A DNA stretch of 64,000 nucleotides from Nageia nagi (lineage: Eukaryota > Pinophyta). The position numbers were made by a program, and so were the translations under genes. The stretch spans positions 18,910,001 through 18,974,000 of the forward strand of contig JBITNC010000001.1 in the NCBI GenBank assembly GCA_050084985.1, given 5' to 3'. Under the pieces are notes generated by a model, which did not search any database, was not told the DNA's origin, and saw nothing but the letters and a program-made list of their open reading frames with translations. Positions 12,731-23,633 of the stretch are shown here, piece after piece (the first letter of the stretch is position 1; each line of letters opens with the position of its first letter).

Positions 12731-13380
12731 TGAAGACATAAAAACTATATTTCATTCATGATTATTTAAAAAGGGATTTAAAATGTATAAAGAGGTGTAG
12801 GCCATATATTTGACCCTTGTGAATTATACAAGGGGTCAAATCCTATAATAGAAGCATCCCTATAGAAAGGCATTAAATACATACAAAGATAAGGGATGGG
12901 ATCATCATCAAGAGGAGACTAGAAAAGAGGTAGATTCTAGAAGACCCAAGGCTTCTATCAAATAATGGTCGGATAGAGAATCAAGGACTTGAACATCATT
13001 TCCAAAGCAAACCTTTGCAAGGTCTTCTTATTTGTAACAAGCAAATCTCTTATCACAAGAATTATCATACTTTTGTTATATTGATAAATCATTCATTCAC
13101 TTATCATTTCATCTTTCATATCATATTTAATTTCATCATTAACATTACATTGATGATGTACTATTACTAGGGCATCGATGTTGTATTAGTGTATATGATA
13201 TTTCTCATTCTTGATGTATGCCTTTCCTTGATCAATTAAATATGCATATTGATGAAATGAACTTGTATGTTTAATCATTTGTTGTCATATTCATGCTTTA
13301 TGTCAACTAACTAATAGACCAAATAGTGCATGTGTTAATTCCCCTAATTAATTATACCATCACATTATTTAGGATCTACA
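12731..13380 (+). repeat. Left LTR (~650 bp) of the gag-only gypsy-like element
   Basis: This pairs with 40677-41334 over its whole length (shared 'gaggtgtaggcca', the TTTGACCC inverted repeat, 'gacccaaggcttctatcaa', and the end 'ccaaatagtgcatgtgttaattccc'). It starts TGAAGACA and ends CTACA. The TATA position reads TATAGAAAGG (12861-12870), where the right LTR has TATATAAAGG. The two LTRs differ by many substitutions and indels, so insertion is old. It is preceded by a polypurine tract and followed by a primer-binding-like site, so it may be shared by two elements. Confidence 0.75.
12809..12840. promoter_or_regulatory. Inverted repeat upstream of the LTR TATA box
   Basis: TTTGACCCTTGT and ACAAGGGGTCAAA form two arms, with one extra base in the right arm, about 20 bases upstream of the TATA-like box at 12861. 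The same structure is kept in the other LTR at 40788-40819. It is a candidate cis-regulatory element of the LTR promoter; function is inferred from position only. Confidence 0.45.
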
Positions 13381-13382
13381 TT

Positions 13383-13399
13383 TGGTGAACCTGACATTC
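13383..13399 (+). other. Candidate primer-binding site of the gag-only element
   Basis: TGGTGAACCTGACATTC begins two bases after the LTR end, the expected place for a tRNA-complementary site starting TGG. I could not assign the tRNA. Confidence 0.45.
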
Positions 13400-13441
13400 T
13401 TACACACTTAGATTTTCATCTAGGGAAAAATCCTTTTCTAA

Positions 13442-14859
13442 AGTCATGAATCCATTTTTGCTACTTTTTCTCTCTCCATAGAGGAAGTGCTCCATATAGT
13501 AGCCAAAGAGCAAGATAAAACTAGGGCTTATCCTACTTATATCCCAAAAATGGATCTTAATCTAGATAACCCTACAATATCCAAATCCAAAGAGTAGTCT
13601 TTAGAGGTTAGGAGAAGTCTTCAAATAAATCCTAAATTATCTGTTCAAATCCTTCCTCCTAGGACAATATGGGATTTTGAATCTTCATATTCTAGTAAAC
13701 AAATTTCCATTATTAGAGAAACTCTTAATCACTATGTTATTCTTGTTCTTAGAAACTTGGATAATTTGTCTCCTCATCTGGAACCTTCTAATGATGATGA
13801 ACTCCCTAATCTTGATAGGATTCCATATAATGCTCGATCCATTCAATAGGTGTTATTTGATAAAGAAAGGCTACAATTTTTTATTCATAGTAATGCTTCT
13901 ATTATGGTGGAACTTCTTACAAATGAAAATTTTCTTGATAACCAATTAGAAATTATAGAATCCAAGGATAGCTTGTTCCATTATGAGAAATCATCAAAAC
14001 ATCTCTAGCCTATGCATGAAACAAATGGTGTGGGTGATATGGTTGACTGTCACCATGATGTAGGTGATGTAGATCCTAATGGAGTAGATTTTGAACCCAA
14101 GATTGATGCTAAGCTGGAATAGCAACTGCATGAGTATGATGTTTCTAAAAGTGATGACCAGTTAGAACCTAAGGATGAGAAAGAAGAATTTTACAACAAT
14201 TTGATCCTTAATCTACATTACTTTGATCAAGAGAAGAAAGTTAAGGGTCAAGTTATTTTACCTAATGATGAAATTAAAACTCTCATTAAGTAGCAACATA
14301 CTAAAGTTATTAGAGTATCCTTTAAGCTAAAACCAACTTGGAATCCAAAGGAGCATGAGATTAAGGTATGTATCATTATGGATATCCAAGAAAATACTAA
14401 TTGGTATAAACAACCTCCATATAAACAATTGGAAATCCTAGTAGGGGTATTGCATGAACTTGAATAGGATAAGGTTAATCATACTAATGAGTTTGTTGTT
14501 TTGAAAATTAATCCACTTAAAACATCAAATAATGAATAACAACCTCCTCCTTCCCCACCACCATCCCTAAAGACCAATGTAGGGTTTAATAACATGGTGA
14601 GTAATGAGGATGATTTCCTTTCATGTTTAAAAAGACCCCTCATTGCTAGAATTCTTGCTAAAATAATCCCTAGGAAAAAGAGTGTCAAATTTACTAAGTT
14701 TGATGGTATGCAATATCCTAGGATGCATGTTCATAAATTTCATGAAGAATCTATTGAATATATGCATGATCAAGATTTGTTAGCTAATTTGTTTTCTTAT
14801 AGTTTGAAGGATGAGGCTCTAAAATGGTACTTTCAACTTCCCAAAAGCAGCATTGATAG
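13442..14859 (+). pseudogene. Gypsy-like gag, 5' part (interrupted by the Tat element)
   Basis: One frame is readable from 13442 to 14859 with roughly seven stops. The N-terminal half is acidic and low in recognisable motifs (EEVLHIVAKEQDKTRAY near 13481; KIDAKLE, EPKDEKEEF near 14100-14190). The last 90 codons are a clear gag capsid segment: KFTKFDGMQYPRMHVHKFHE, then LKDEALKWYFQLP, which matches the 'L.G.A..WY..L' signature of plant gypsy gag. The frame is cut after SID at base 14859 by the minus-strand element, and resumes at 36184 with RYEDLIHIFLYDY. No start codon is obvious; the frame opens after a stop at 13439. Confidence 0.75.
14855..14859. other. Target-site duplication GATAG, left copy
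   Basis: GATAG directly precedes the left LTR of the Tat element; the second copy is at 36179-36183. Removing the element and one copy restores the gag reading frame across the site. Confidence 0.9.
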
Positions 14860-17202
14860 TGTGTATATCAAATTATGAACCTAAAATGCAATTTAGAAAG
14901 ATAAATAATTCAACATAACTAATCATGAACATATTCGACAATACACATCAATAATAAAAATGATATTATATTCTAAAGTATTTAAATTCAAAAAGTAAGT
15001 TTTATTGATCTGGTTGTAATCAGCATTGACAGTGATCGCTATGAATCGATAACAATCATTACGGATCGGTAACGATTGAAGCACAACTCTGCATTCTTTA
15101 CACCATCATTGTATTCATTATGAACCTTTAGCCTTTGTTATCGAGTTGTAGAATCATCATCGATCGATCTTTGAATCGTCGACGATCAGCTCTCTATGCA
15201 CTGGAGTAATCTTCACAGAATTTTGAAGTGTCTTTGTCTATTCCTTGTTGTTCTCTTTCACACTTACTTCTATCGTTCTTTTTCTGTATTGACCCTGCAC
15301 ACAGAAAATGAATAAAGCATCAAAAGCATACCTGTTCATACATATTAATTAGCAAATGAATAACATAATATGGAAAAATAGTTGATATGAGATTTGCTAT
15401 TAATCAAGCTTACAACCTTTTGCTAATAATCTCCTGGTTTGATTTTGACAGAGTTTCGCTACAGTAAAATTGGGTCCCCTTGTTCACGTACCAAGCTTCA
15501 ATTTATAAGCTTCAAGGTTTGTTATCCATTTGTTTTGGCATCCCAAGATTTCAGGTAACCTCTCAAACTAAATTTTGAGGTGTTGTTATCTTCCATCTAT
15601 ATCCATGATTACAAATTGTACGTACTAGGCTATTCTAGGCTTAGATTTGTTTGTTGTTTAACTGTTCATGGATCGTCACTAATTTTTTAGCGATTATATA
15701 TATTAACATTAGAATGGTCGCTCTATGGTCATTTTTTAATGACAAAGGTCGTAAGACCACTTGTTTTATATATGTTCAAAAAGATTGATCCAATAATATA
15801 ATAAATTCTTTATTGAAACCCAGTGTACTTTACTTGCAATCATGAGTTCATTTTAAGATCCCCAGGAGTTTTTATGGAATAAACAAAACAAGCCAAAGTC
15901 AGTAGATAAAGCATTCTAGAATGAGATGATGTCACAGAAGAAAGGATAAAGCTCAGTTGTGGAAAAGCTCAGGTTCCAGAGATGATGAGGTTAGCAAGAT
16001 ATAATCAAAGAAGCTGGAGCCCATAAATTAAATGTTTTAGAAGTAAAGCATTCTGAAATAAAATGATGACATCACAAAGGATAAGATAGTCACATTTTGG
16101 TAAAAATCAAGTTCTAGAGATGATGAGGTCAGTAAGGAGTGACCAAATATCCAGAGCTGGTGAGTAAAGCATTCCAGAATGAAATGATAAAACTCAGTTG
16201 TAGAAAAACCCAGGTTCTGGAGATGATGAGGTCAGCAAAGAGTGACCAAATAGCCAGAGCCGGTGAGTAGAGCATTTTAGAATGTAGAGATGATGACATC
16301 ATGGGGAGAATGATGTTCACATTTTTGAATGAAATCGGGTCCCGAAAGTGATGAGGTCATCAAGGAATGACCATATAGCCAGAACTGGTAAGTAGAGCAT
16401 TCTAAAAGTATGAAGATGATTCACGGGGAGAATGATGTTCACATTTTTGAATGAAACGGGGTCCCAAAAGTGATGAGGTCATCAAGGAATGACCAAATAG
16501 CTGAAACTGGTAAGTAGAGCATTCTAGAAGTATGAAGATGACATCACGGGGAGAACGATGTTCACATTTTTGAATGAAACCGGTCTCGAAAGTGATGAGG
16601 TCATCAAGGAATGACCAAATAGTGAAATTGGTAAGTAGAACATTCTGAAAGTATGAAGATGATGTCACAGGGAGAATGATGTTCACATTTTTGAATGAAA
16701 CCAGGTCCCAAAAGTGATGACATCATTAAGGAATGACCAAATAGCTAGAACTAATAAGTAGAGCATTCCGAAAGTATGAAGATGACATCATAGGGAGAAT
16801 GATGTTCACATTTTTGAATGAAACTGGGTCCTGAAAGTGATGATGTCATCAAGGAATGACCAAATAGCTGGAACCGATAAGTAGAGCATTCTGGAATGTA
16901 AAGACAAGGCCAACAAGAGATCAGATCATAGTTATCAAGAAACTGTATCATATGCAATCTACCCCATTTTATTTCCTTTCCTGTTACTTTTTCTATGCCC
17001 AATAGATAAGGAACCATCCTTCTTCAGAGATCAGACTATCCCCATAGTCTATTCTTGATTTGCTTTGGTTAAGATTGTTCACGGTGCATATATTACACAA
17101 TCTTAATCAACAATTATTTTAATGTGATATATATTAGAAAAAATACTTGTTTTATTTATTTATTTATTAAATTAAAAATAAGGTTTATTTTAAGTGTCTA
17201 CA
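14860..17202 (-). repeat. 3' LTR of the Tat element (2343 bp)
   Basis: On the minus strand it begins TGTAGACACTT at 17202 and ends TATACACA at 14860. It aligns end to end with 33834-36178. It contains a ~122-bp minisatellite (15900-16900), clustered ATCG-rich motifs (15020-15190, 15670-15700), and an AT-rich TATATATAAT stretch near 15690 that could be the promoter TATA box. Confidence 0.92.
15900..16900 (-). repeat. ~122-bp minisatellite inside the Tat 3' LTR
   Basis: Units marked by 'agcattc' start near 15911, 16045, 16165, 16270, 16396, 16518, 16640, 16762 and 16885. The right-hand five are close copies (spacing 122-123); the left ones are more diverged. Each unit contains 'gatgttcacatttttgaatgaaa' and 'gatgaggtcatcaaggaatgaccaaatag'. 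Open minus-strand frames here (16402-16686, 16751-17017) are by-products of the repeat. Confidence 0.85.
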
Positions 17203-17218
17203 TTTTGCCCCATTTTTT
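17203..17218 (-). other. Polypurine tract of the Tat element
   Basis: On the minus strand this reads AAAAAATGGGGCAAAA directly before the LTR start TGTAGACAC, as expected for plus-strand priming. Confidence 0.85.
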
Positions 17219-18048
17219 AATTATCAACCAAAGATAGGGTTGATAATTTCAAAAAATCTATAATGAGAAGCTTTGTTGTTTGATAAAGCTGATAACTTTG
17301 GCAGTGACTATTTTCGGTATGATGACATATTGAGCTTGTGTGACAGTTGCATGACATTTCTATTATGTCATTTTGCATGTCTAAGTGCACCTATACCGTA
17401 TAAGTTTTCTTTAATATATGAATTGTAATAGTATTGTCCTTTGTCCCGATAATGAGGTTTCAAGATGATCTCTTACATCCTGTGATTGTTTTGTCATTTG
17501 AGCTTCAAACTTAGTCTGATCTATTTTTCATATTTGACTTAGTCAAGGATCGTTGACAATCTTTTATTATTGTTAATGACTGTAAAGTGATCATCGTGGA
17601 TTTATATAGTAAAAATACTATCTTTATAATAGTATATTTTGCTATGAATATCTTAATTTCTAGTGTTTAGACTTGTTTTAATAGCGATTTTAATCATTTT
17701 ACCCTAGTAAGTTTACTCAATACTAGTCCTTCATGTGCCGATGTATTTGGCAGTCATGTGACATTGGAGCATTCTTCTAGGTGAAAAAATAATGTGATTT
17801 ATAATGTGTTCACTTTCACCTTAGTGAATGAAGCTTTTTAATTTTTTATCTAAGCACAAATAAATTTTAAGATATTTAAAGAAAATATACTTCATTTTGT
17901 ACATTTTCAAATAATATAAATCGTCAACGATTACTTATGAATCGTTGCCGATCATCAATCATTATCGATTTGATTTAAATTATTGACGATCAACATAATG
18001 ATTGCTAACAATCTGTGATGTGAGGGTTTTTAAAACAAAATAGTTTTC
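17219..18048 (-). other. Non-coding 3' region of the Tat element with ATCG-rich motifs
   Basis: No ORF. Bases 17545-17600 and 17925-18020 carry clustered motifs such as ATCGTTGACAATC, AATCGTCAACGATT and AATCGTTGCCGATCATC, similar to clusters in the LTR (15020-15190) and leader (33600-33660). Confidence 0.5.
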
Positions 18049-18372
18049 ATGGTAGATCAGTTGAGAGAGTGGAATTATTATCGCAGGGCTATGGAGCTTT
18101 GGCTACCTGGTTTTCTGAGATATTTTTCAAATGGTCCTAGTTCACCACCTAGGCTAGTACCAAGGTTTCCTCATTCACCCATTTCTGGTAGCTTAGGTCA
18201 TTCAGGGAGTCACAGTTGTCATGCAGCATCAGTTTCTCGATCTCAATCTACTACTAGGGGTGTATCTCCTCATACATATGCTATAGGCTTGAGATCCATT
18301 ACTAGGGATGAGGGTTCTTCAAAGCATCCTGGCAATCCTCATGATGATATTGTATCTACTGGAGGACATTGA
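18049..18372 (+). CDS. Antisense ORF in the Tat 3' region, Ser/Pro-rich, unknown
   Basis: A 107-codon frame opposite to the element's own genes, uninterrupted although the rest of the element is full of stops. The N-terminus (MVDQLREWNYYRRAMELWLPG) is aromatic and basic; the rest is rich in Ser, Pro, His and Gly with no domain I recognise. Local base composition is less AT-rich than its flanks. Antisense ORFs between pol and the 3' LTR are known in Tat-lineage elements (for example gene 23 of Grande), so this may be the tail of such a gene. It could also be chance. No upstream exon is visible. Confidence 0.4.
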   Translation: MVDQLREWNYYRRAMELWLPGFLRYFSNGPSSPPRLVPRFPHSPISGSLGHSGSHSCHAASVSRSQSTTRGVSPHTYAIGLRSITRDEGSSKHPGNPHDDIVSTGGH

Positions 18373-19161
18373 TATTCTTATTTTGATGATATATATATGA
18401 TATATTTTTATTTATTGATATTATGGCTCATGTTGATATGATGATTATGGTGTTATATTTTCTTCATGTACTATTTTAGATTATTTTTATTGTGTGATAG
18501 ACTGATGGTATGTTATAGTGTTTCTATGATTCTTGGTGTAAGGTTTTACATTTTATATCTAGATTTATGATGAAAATAGGTATGATATGATATTATGTAG
18601 AAAACATAATTATCTTTTAATTACTTGATGATGAATAGATTGTTGATGATAGATGTAACTTTCAGAATGTATGATGCATAGATATAATTGTCAGCTATAT
18701 GAGGATACTTGATAACATGAAATAACATAATTTGTTTAAATAATTGATTGATTATAAATTGTGACTAATTAACCTGTTAATTAATTTAATAATTAATAAC
18801 ATATTTTATAAATGATGACAATGGTTTTGTGTGATGTATGCAAACATTATTTAAATTTGACAACTAATCATTAATATCCTAGTTTCTAATGATAACTTAA
18901 TAAATCTTTTTAGTACATTATTTGAAAAATGAATTTAAATTTTTATATTGACTTTATATATTATTTAAAATATCTAAAATACGTATATTAACTTAATTAA
19001 TTAAGAATCATTATTTTCAAATATTAAATTTTCTAGATTTTAAGATTATTTAAGGACATATTTTTATTAAATTTTTGCGGAATCAGATGCATCATTTTCC
19101 ACACTTGGCAATTTTTTATAATAAACCTCTTGACATGGAAAAATAATTCTTTATGGATGTT
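18373..19161. other. AT-rich non-coding part of the Tat 3' region
   Basis: No gene or repeat supported. Confidence 0.4.
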
Positions 19162-19521
19162 ATGAACATTAACTTTATCTTGGGCAAGAGAACAATAATT
19201 AATCATTCTTATCTTTCCCAAAGAAAAGCAAGTTTTAATAATGTTCAAAGGTAATAGAGACTAATGACATATGGATGCATATGAACATTAACTTTATCTT
19301 GGTTAAGAGAACAATAAATAATCATTCTTATCCTTACCAAAGAAAAGCAAATTTTAATAATGTTCAAAGGAAATAGGTATATTGAAGACATGGTTTAACA
19401 TGAAACAATAGTGACTTTAGGAATGTATATGAACATTAACTTTATCTTGGTCAAGAGAACAATAATTAATCATTCTTATCTTTCCCAAAGAAAAGCAAAT
19501 TTTAATAATGTTCAAAGGTAA
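19162..19521. repeat. Three direct copies of a ~92-bp repeat
   Basis: Copies begin at 19162, 19281 and 19429 with 'atgaacattaactttatctt' and end with 'aataatgttcaaaggtaa' or a close variant. The spacers are 27 and 56 bases and unrelated in length. Copies are more than 90 percent alike by eye. Confidence 0.88.
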
Positions 19522-20407
19522 GATGTATAATAGTAAAAATGGGTTTAACAAAATGAAACGAATGATCCTAAACACCAACAAAGTATATAATATGAAGGCT
19601 ATTCAATATAACAAAAAGATTAAGTGACCTTTGAATTAATAACCAAGTTATTATAACATCTACCTTATCTTTCTTTATTTCAAGATTTAACAACCTAAGA
19701 TGATATCAAACAATATTATTATATGTTGATTAAAAACCTAAAACTCCGTGTGTGTAGTGACATTCATTTCCCTTCTTAGATCATTTGACATGGAATTATC
19801 TCAGAAACATTAATGAGCTAATTCATCCATATGGAACATATAGAGATCCATAGAAAGTTGCTTAACCACCTTGATCCCGCTACAACCTTGCTCTACTGCC
19901 AGTCAGGCATCCATAGCCCTGGTAGAGGATATTGTAATCACCCAAGAATTTTTTTTTTTTTTTGTATTTTTTTTTTACCAAATGATTCTTGGGTTCTGGA
20001 TGAAACGAATAATAGGATAGATATGTAATTTTTCACTCTTAATGTTTCTAAAATAATTTCATTCAAATTCTCTTAGAATTCCTTAATGTATTAAGTGTTT
20101 GGAGTTTTTGATTTTTCTTCAAACATACAAATTTTATGTTTTTTTATCATCTAAGGTATGTCATTTCTTTATGAAAGAAAAGATAAAGTGAATGTATTGA
20201 TAACAAGGAAATTATTCTAAGATAACCTTTTCATACATTACACATTTACTGGATAATCACTGTTACGATGACATGCAACATATATTTACATTATACAATG
20301 GCAGGGCACCCAATTGCCAAGTGACCTCTAGATGTTCCCATCTAGGTATATTTTATTTTATTTTATTTTATTTTATTTTTAATTTTATAAATTTTATGTG
20401 TTTTATA
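19522..20407. other. Non-coding stretch with poly-T and (TTTTA)n
   Basis: No supported gene. It includes a T-run at ~19950-19978 and a TTTTA microsatellite at 20350-20384. A slightly GC-richer patch at 19860-19925 has a short frame but nothing recognisable. Confidence 0.45.
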
Positions 20408-20570
20408 TTTTTCAAATTTTTAGGATTTTATGATTTTTCAAATTTTTTGGATTTTATGATTTTTCAATTTTTTTGGATTTTTTGATTTTTCAATTTTTTT
20501 AGGATTTTATGATTTTTCTATTTTTTAGGATTTTATGATTTTTCAAATTTTTTAGGATTTTATGATTTTC
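20408..20570. repeat. ~29-bp T-rich minisatellite
   Basis: About 5-6 imperfect copies of a unit like AGGATTTTATGATTTTTCAA plus a T-run, with varying T-run lengths. Confidence 0.8.
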
Positions 20571-20756
20571 TAGTAAATCTATTCATGACGCATTCAAATC
20601 GAGTTTGAACTGCATCAAGATTAAATGAACAATGTGTTGAACTAAAAAAAAACTAAAATCTAATACCACTTGATTATGATAAATTTTTGGAACACAATAA
20701 TCTAAGTGTTCGGATGTCACAATTTGTGTGATTGAGATAAGTCATTCTCGATATCT

Positions 20757-21779
20757 TCAAGTCTGGTTGTGAGTACAATCGACCATTATTTTGAGCTTTT
20801 CTATAGGCCACAGAAGACAAAAATATATCATTAAATCATATTCTGATTTGGGAGAACACCATAACTCAAAGGTATTGATACAAACAATAACTTGATACCC
20901 ATTTATTTTGACATCCCAACCGTAAGACTCGTGTGTATCATAGAATGTCAAGGCCAATTTTTGTTGTATTTCTGTAGGCATGGAAAAAACATTTGAGTAC
21001 AAAGGAGTAGGGGCGTTACGAATAACTTTCATAAAGATGTCTTTGTCATACCTATTTTCGAATCCTGGAAGATAACTTCCATTATTCTGTACTCCGCATT
21101 CTTTTGATAGTCTTTCGATGATCTCATTTCTAACCTTTATTTGACTTATCGTTTTAAGTTCAGCAATACGCAAAGCTTGCCTTTTCGCTAACTTTCATTC
21201 CCAAATTGTGTGTCGCATTTGCATGCAAGAACATCTGTTAATTTTCCTATAATATTGTTGTGATGTTCTAGGAGGAAAAGCCACAAAAGTATCTGAAAAA
21301 TCATAAATCACCCTTTTATGAGGCAAGTAATGTGGAATTTCATCCATCCATTCTAGGCTTTTTAGTAATTGTTTAATGCATTTCATCCTAGCTAAAAGGA
21401 GTGAATACTCAGTTAATTGACAATTTATGACAATCTTTGGTATTCCATAAGGCCATTGTAAGCAGAAAGCCATTATTCTTTGTGATATTCTTTCCATATG
21501 GGTGAAAAATATTGGTGGATCTAAAATAATGCTTACTTTGTCTCCACACAAAATGACTCCCCAATCATTATTCCTAACACAAAACATATTAAATGTTCTT
21601 GTATATTGTTCATCAATAGTCAATTGTAAATAATTTAAAAGATTAAGATCAAATCTATGTCGTAAATATGTTAACACGAAATCACCTGGATATCTTGGTG
21701 GTGGAAATCGTACTTATGGTGGCATTATGCTACCTTCAGCAGATTCCATTGCTAGATTCATCTTTTCTATTTTAATCAT
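20757..21779 (-). pseudogene. Extra ORF of the Tat element, two related halves, function unknown
   Basis: A single minus-strand frame from ATG 21779 to the stop at 20757, about 340 codons, broken by only two stops (near 21719 and at 21195). It lies between the integrase end and the 3' LTR, in the sense orientation. The two halves resemble each other: DWGVILCGDKVSIILD with FCLQWPYGIPKIVINC in the first, and GWDVKINGYQVIVCIN with FCLLWPIEKLKIMVDC in the second. Shared positions include D-F/I, W-x-V, G-x-x-V-x-I, F-C-L-x-W-P and K-I-x-x-x-C. This suggests an internal duplication of a ~110-residue domain. There is no signal peptide or membrane segment, so it does not look env-like. I do not recognise the family. 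The frame is more intact than gag-pol. Confidence 0.65.
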
Positions 21780-21815
21780 TAACACTTGACAAATATTAAT
21801 ACTTTTATTTATTTA

Positions 21816-22886
21816 TTATTTTAACAATAAAATAAAATAAAAGAAAACTAATGTACACACATTTTTTTTTAATGTATAGAAAGGTCGAAGATGCATGATA
21901 TTTATAGGTTCACATTCTTCATTTCCTTCTAAATCTAATAAATGATAAGTTCCTCTACCAAATTTTTTCTTAATGATATATGGTCCTAACCAATTCGGAG
22001 CAAACTTATCTCTAAGCTGTCGTTCTATTCGTGAAGTTTGTTGATTTTCTTTTAAAACCAAATCACCTATTTTGAATTCACGAATTAGAACCCTTTTATC
22101 AAAAGCTCATTTTATCCTTTTCTGATAAACACACGTATGCTCTAAAGCATTAATACATTTTTCATCTAAAAGTAACAATTGATCTAAGCGAGTCTATCTT
22201 GTTTCTTCATCGAAATTTTGCTCACTCAGATTTACTCTAAGGGATGGTATCTCAAGTTCTATAGTAGGATAGCTTCTGTTCCGTACACTAAAGAGAATGG
22301 TGTTGCCCCAATAGGAGTGCGTACACTGGTACGATAAGCCCATAAAGCTTTTGGTATTTGAATATGCCAATCTCTATGAGAATCATTTACTATTTTTGCT
22401 AAGATGTTTCGAATAGTTTTATTAGTAGCCTCTGCCTGTCCATTGCCTTGTGGATAGTAAGGAGTGGAAAAACTTTGTTTAATCTTATACTTATCACATA
22501 TTTTTTTTACATCCTTATTTTTAAAATTTTTTCCATTATCCATAATTAATTGATTTGGCACACCAAATCTACATATAATATAATTTTCTATAAAATTCAC
22601 GATTCATGAGCCAACAGTGGAAGTCATGGGAATAGCCTCTACCCATTTGGTAAAATATTCAGTTGCTGTAATTATGAACTTATGTCCACCAGAAGATGTA
22701 GGTGTAATTTGTCCTATTAAATCTAATGCCCATTTAGAGAATGGCCAAAGTGATTGTATAGGATGCAGTTCTTGAGATGGTTGTGAAAATAAATGAGCGT
22801 ATTGTTGACATTTAAAACATTTTTTAACATATTCACAATAATCTTTTTCCATAGTTGGCCAATAATATCCCATTCGTATTAATCAT
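21816..22886 (-). pseudogene. Tat element integrase
   Basis: Integrase inserts the cDNA into the host genome. On the minus strand the zinc finger end is visible (MGYYWPTMEKDYCEYVKKC, then FKCQQYA, the CxxC half of HHCC). The DDE core follows: WALDLIG (D), IMDNGKNF (D) and GQAEATNK (E), all three catalytic residues present. The C-terminal GPY/F-type region reads NWLGPYIIKKKFGRGTYHL and ends HLRPFYT near 21870. No chromodomain follows, as expected for Tat. One stop (near 22602) and a frameshift around 22100-22260 break it. The finger's HH half lies in the broken segment above 22886. Confidence 0.9.
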
Positions 22887-23243
22887 TTTACAATTGCAAC
22901 ACCATTAAAATGTCCTCCACATGTTCCATCATGGGCAGAAGATATAGCCTTTTTAACATCATTCCATTCAATACATCTGAGTAAAATACCATTAAAATTT
23001 CATCGGTGTAAAATGTCCCCTAACAAACAATATTTAGTTACTTTAACTTTAAAAGCTCATCGTGCTGATTTATTAAGGTTTGAGGAAGATTTCCAAATTT
23101 TAAAAAGTCTATCAATTCTTTATACCAATTATCTTTATCATTTATGTCAATATTTAATACACTTTTTTCTTCATCTTCCCATTGTAATGATGATTGAGAT
23201 AATTGAATTATCTCAACTTGAATTGAAGATTGTTTAGGATCCT

Positions 23244-23633
23244 TTGGGATAAGAGATCCAATAGAAGCCATAGCATCTGCAAATCTATTAGATGATCTTG
23301 GTGCTACTTCTATACTAAATTGGTCAAAAGATTTTAATAATTCTTCAACTAATGATTTATACTTTTGAAGTAAAGGCTCTTTACATTGATAAATTCCTTT
23401 CACTTGATTTACGATAAGTAAAGAATCTCCAATGAGCTTTATTCTTTTAAGCTTTAATTTAATAGCAGTTTTTAATGCTAATATCAAAGCTTCATATTTG
23501 CATTATTATTAGTACAAGGGAATTTTAGTTTAAATGAATAAGGTATAGGGATACCTTGTGGTGTTATGAATACAACACCTGCTCCACCACCTTGTTCACA
23601 TCGAGAACCATCAAAGTATATTATCATATCCCA
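23244..23633 (-). pseudogene. Tat element second (archaeal-type) RNase H
   Basis: This domain degrades RNA in the RNA/DNA hybrid and in Tat elements takes over from a weakened first RNase H. Visible residues: MIIYFDGSRCEQGGGAGVVF (first catalytic D), KLIGDSLLIVNQVKG (D) and SNRFADAMASIGSLIP (last D). The catalytic E lies at a frame break near 23500. There the minus strand reads GCAAATATGAAGCTTTG, and a single missing G after GCA accounts for the loss of the usual NN.AEYEAL motif. Apart from that one-base deletion the domain is well kept. The stretch 22887-23243 between it and integrase is a linker with no recognised domain. Confidence 0.88.

Noticed and set aside
13677-13949. 90-codon Leu/Ile-rich + ORF
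   Set aside because: It is an out-of-frame shadow of the decayed gag frame, which reads polar gag-like text in phase 2 here.
14479-14688. Minus-strand 69-codon ORF
   Set aside because: It lies opposite the readable gag segment 14594-14859 and has no features of its own.
16402-17017. Minus-strand ORFs with repeated FIQKCEH and GHSLMTSS
   Set aside because: They are by-products of the ~122-bp LTR minisatellite; the frame breaks wherever a unit is not 123 bases long.
20350-20384. (TTTTA)n as a functional element
   Set aside because: Ordinary microsatellite.
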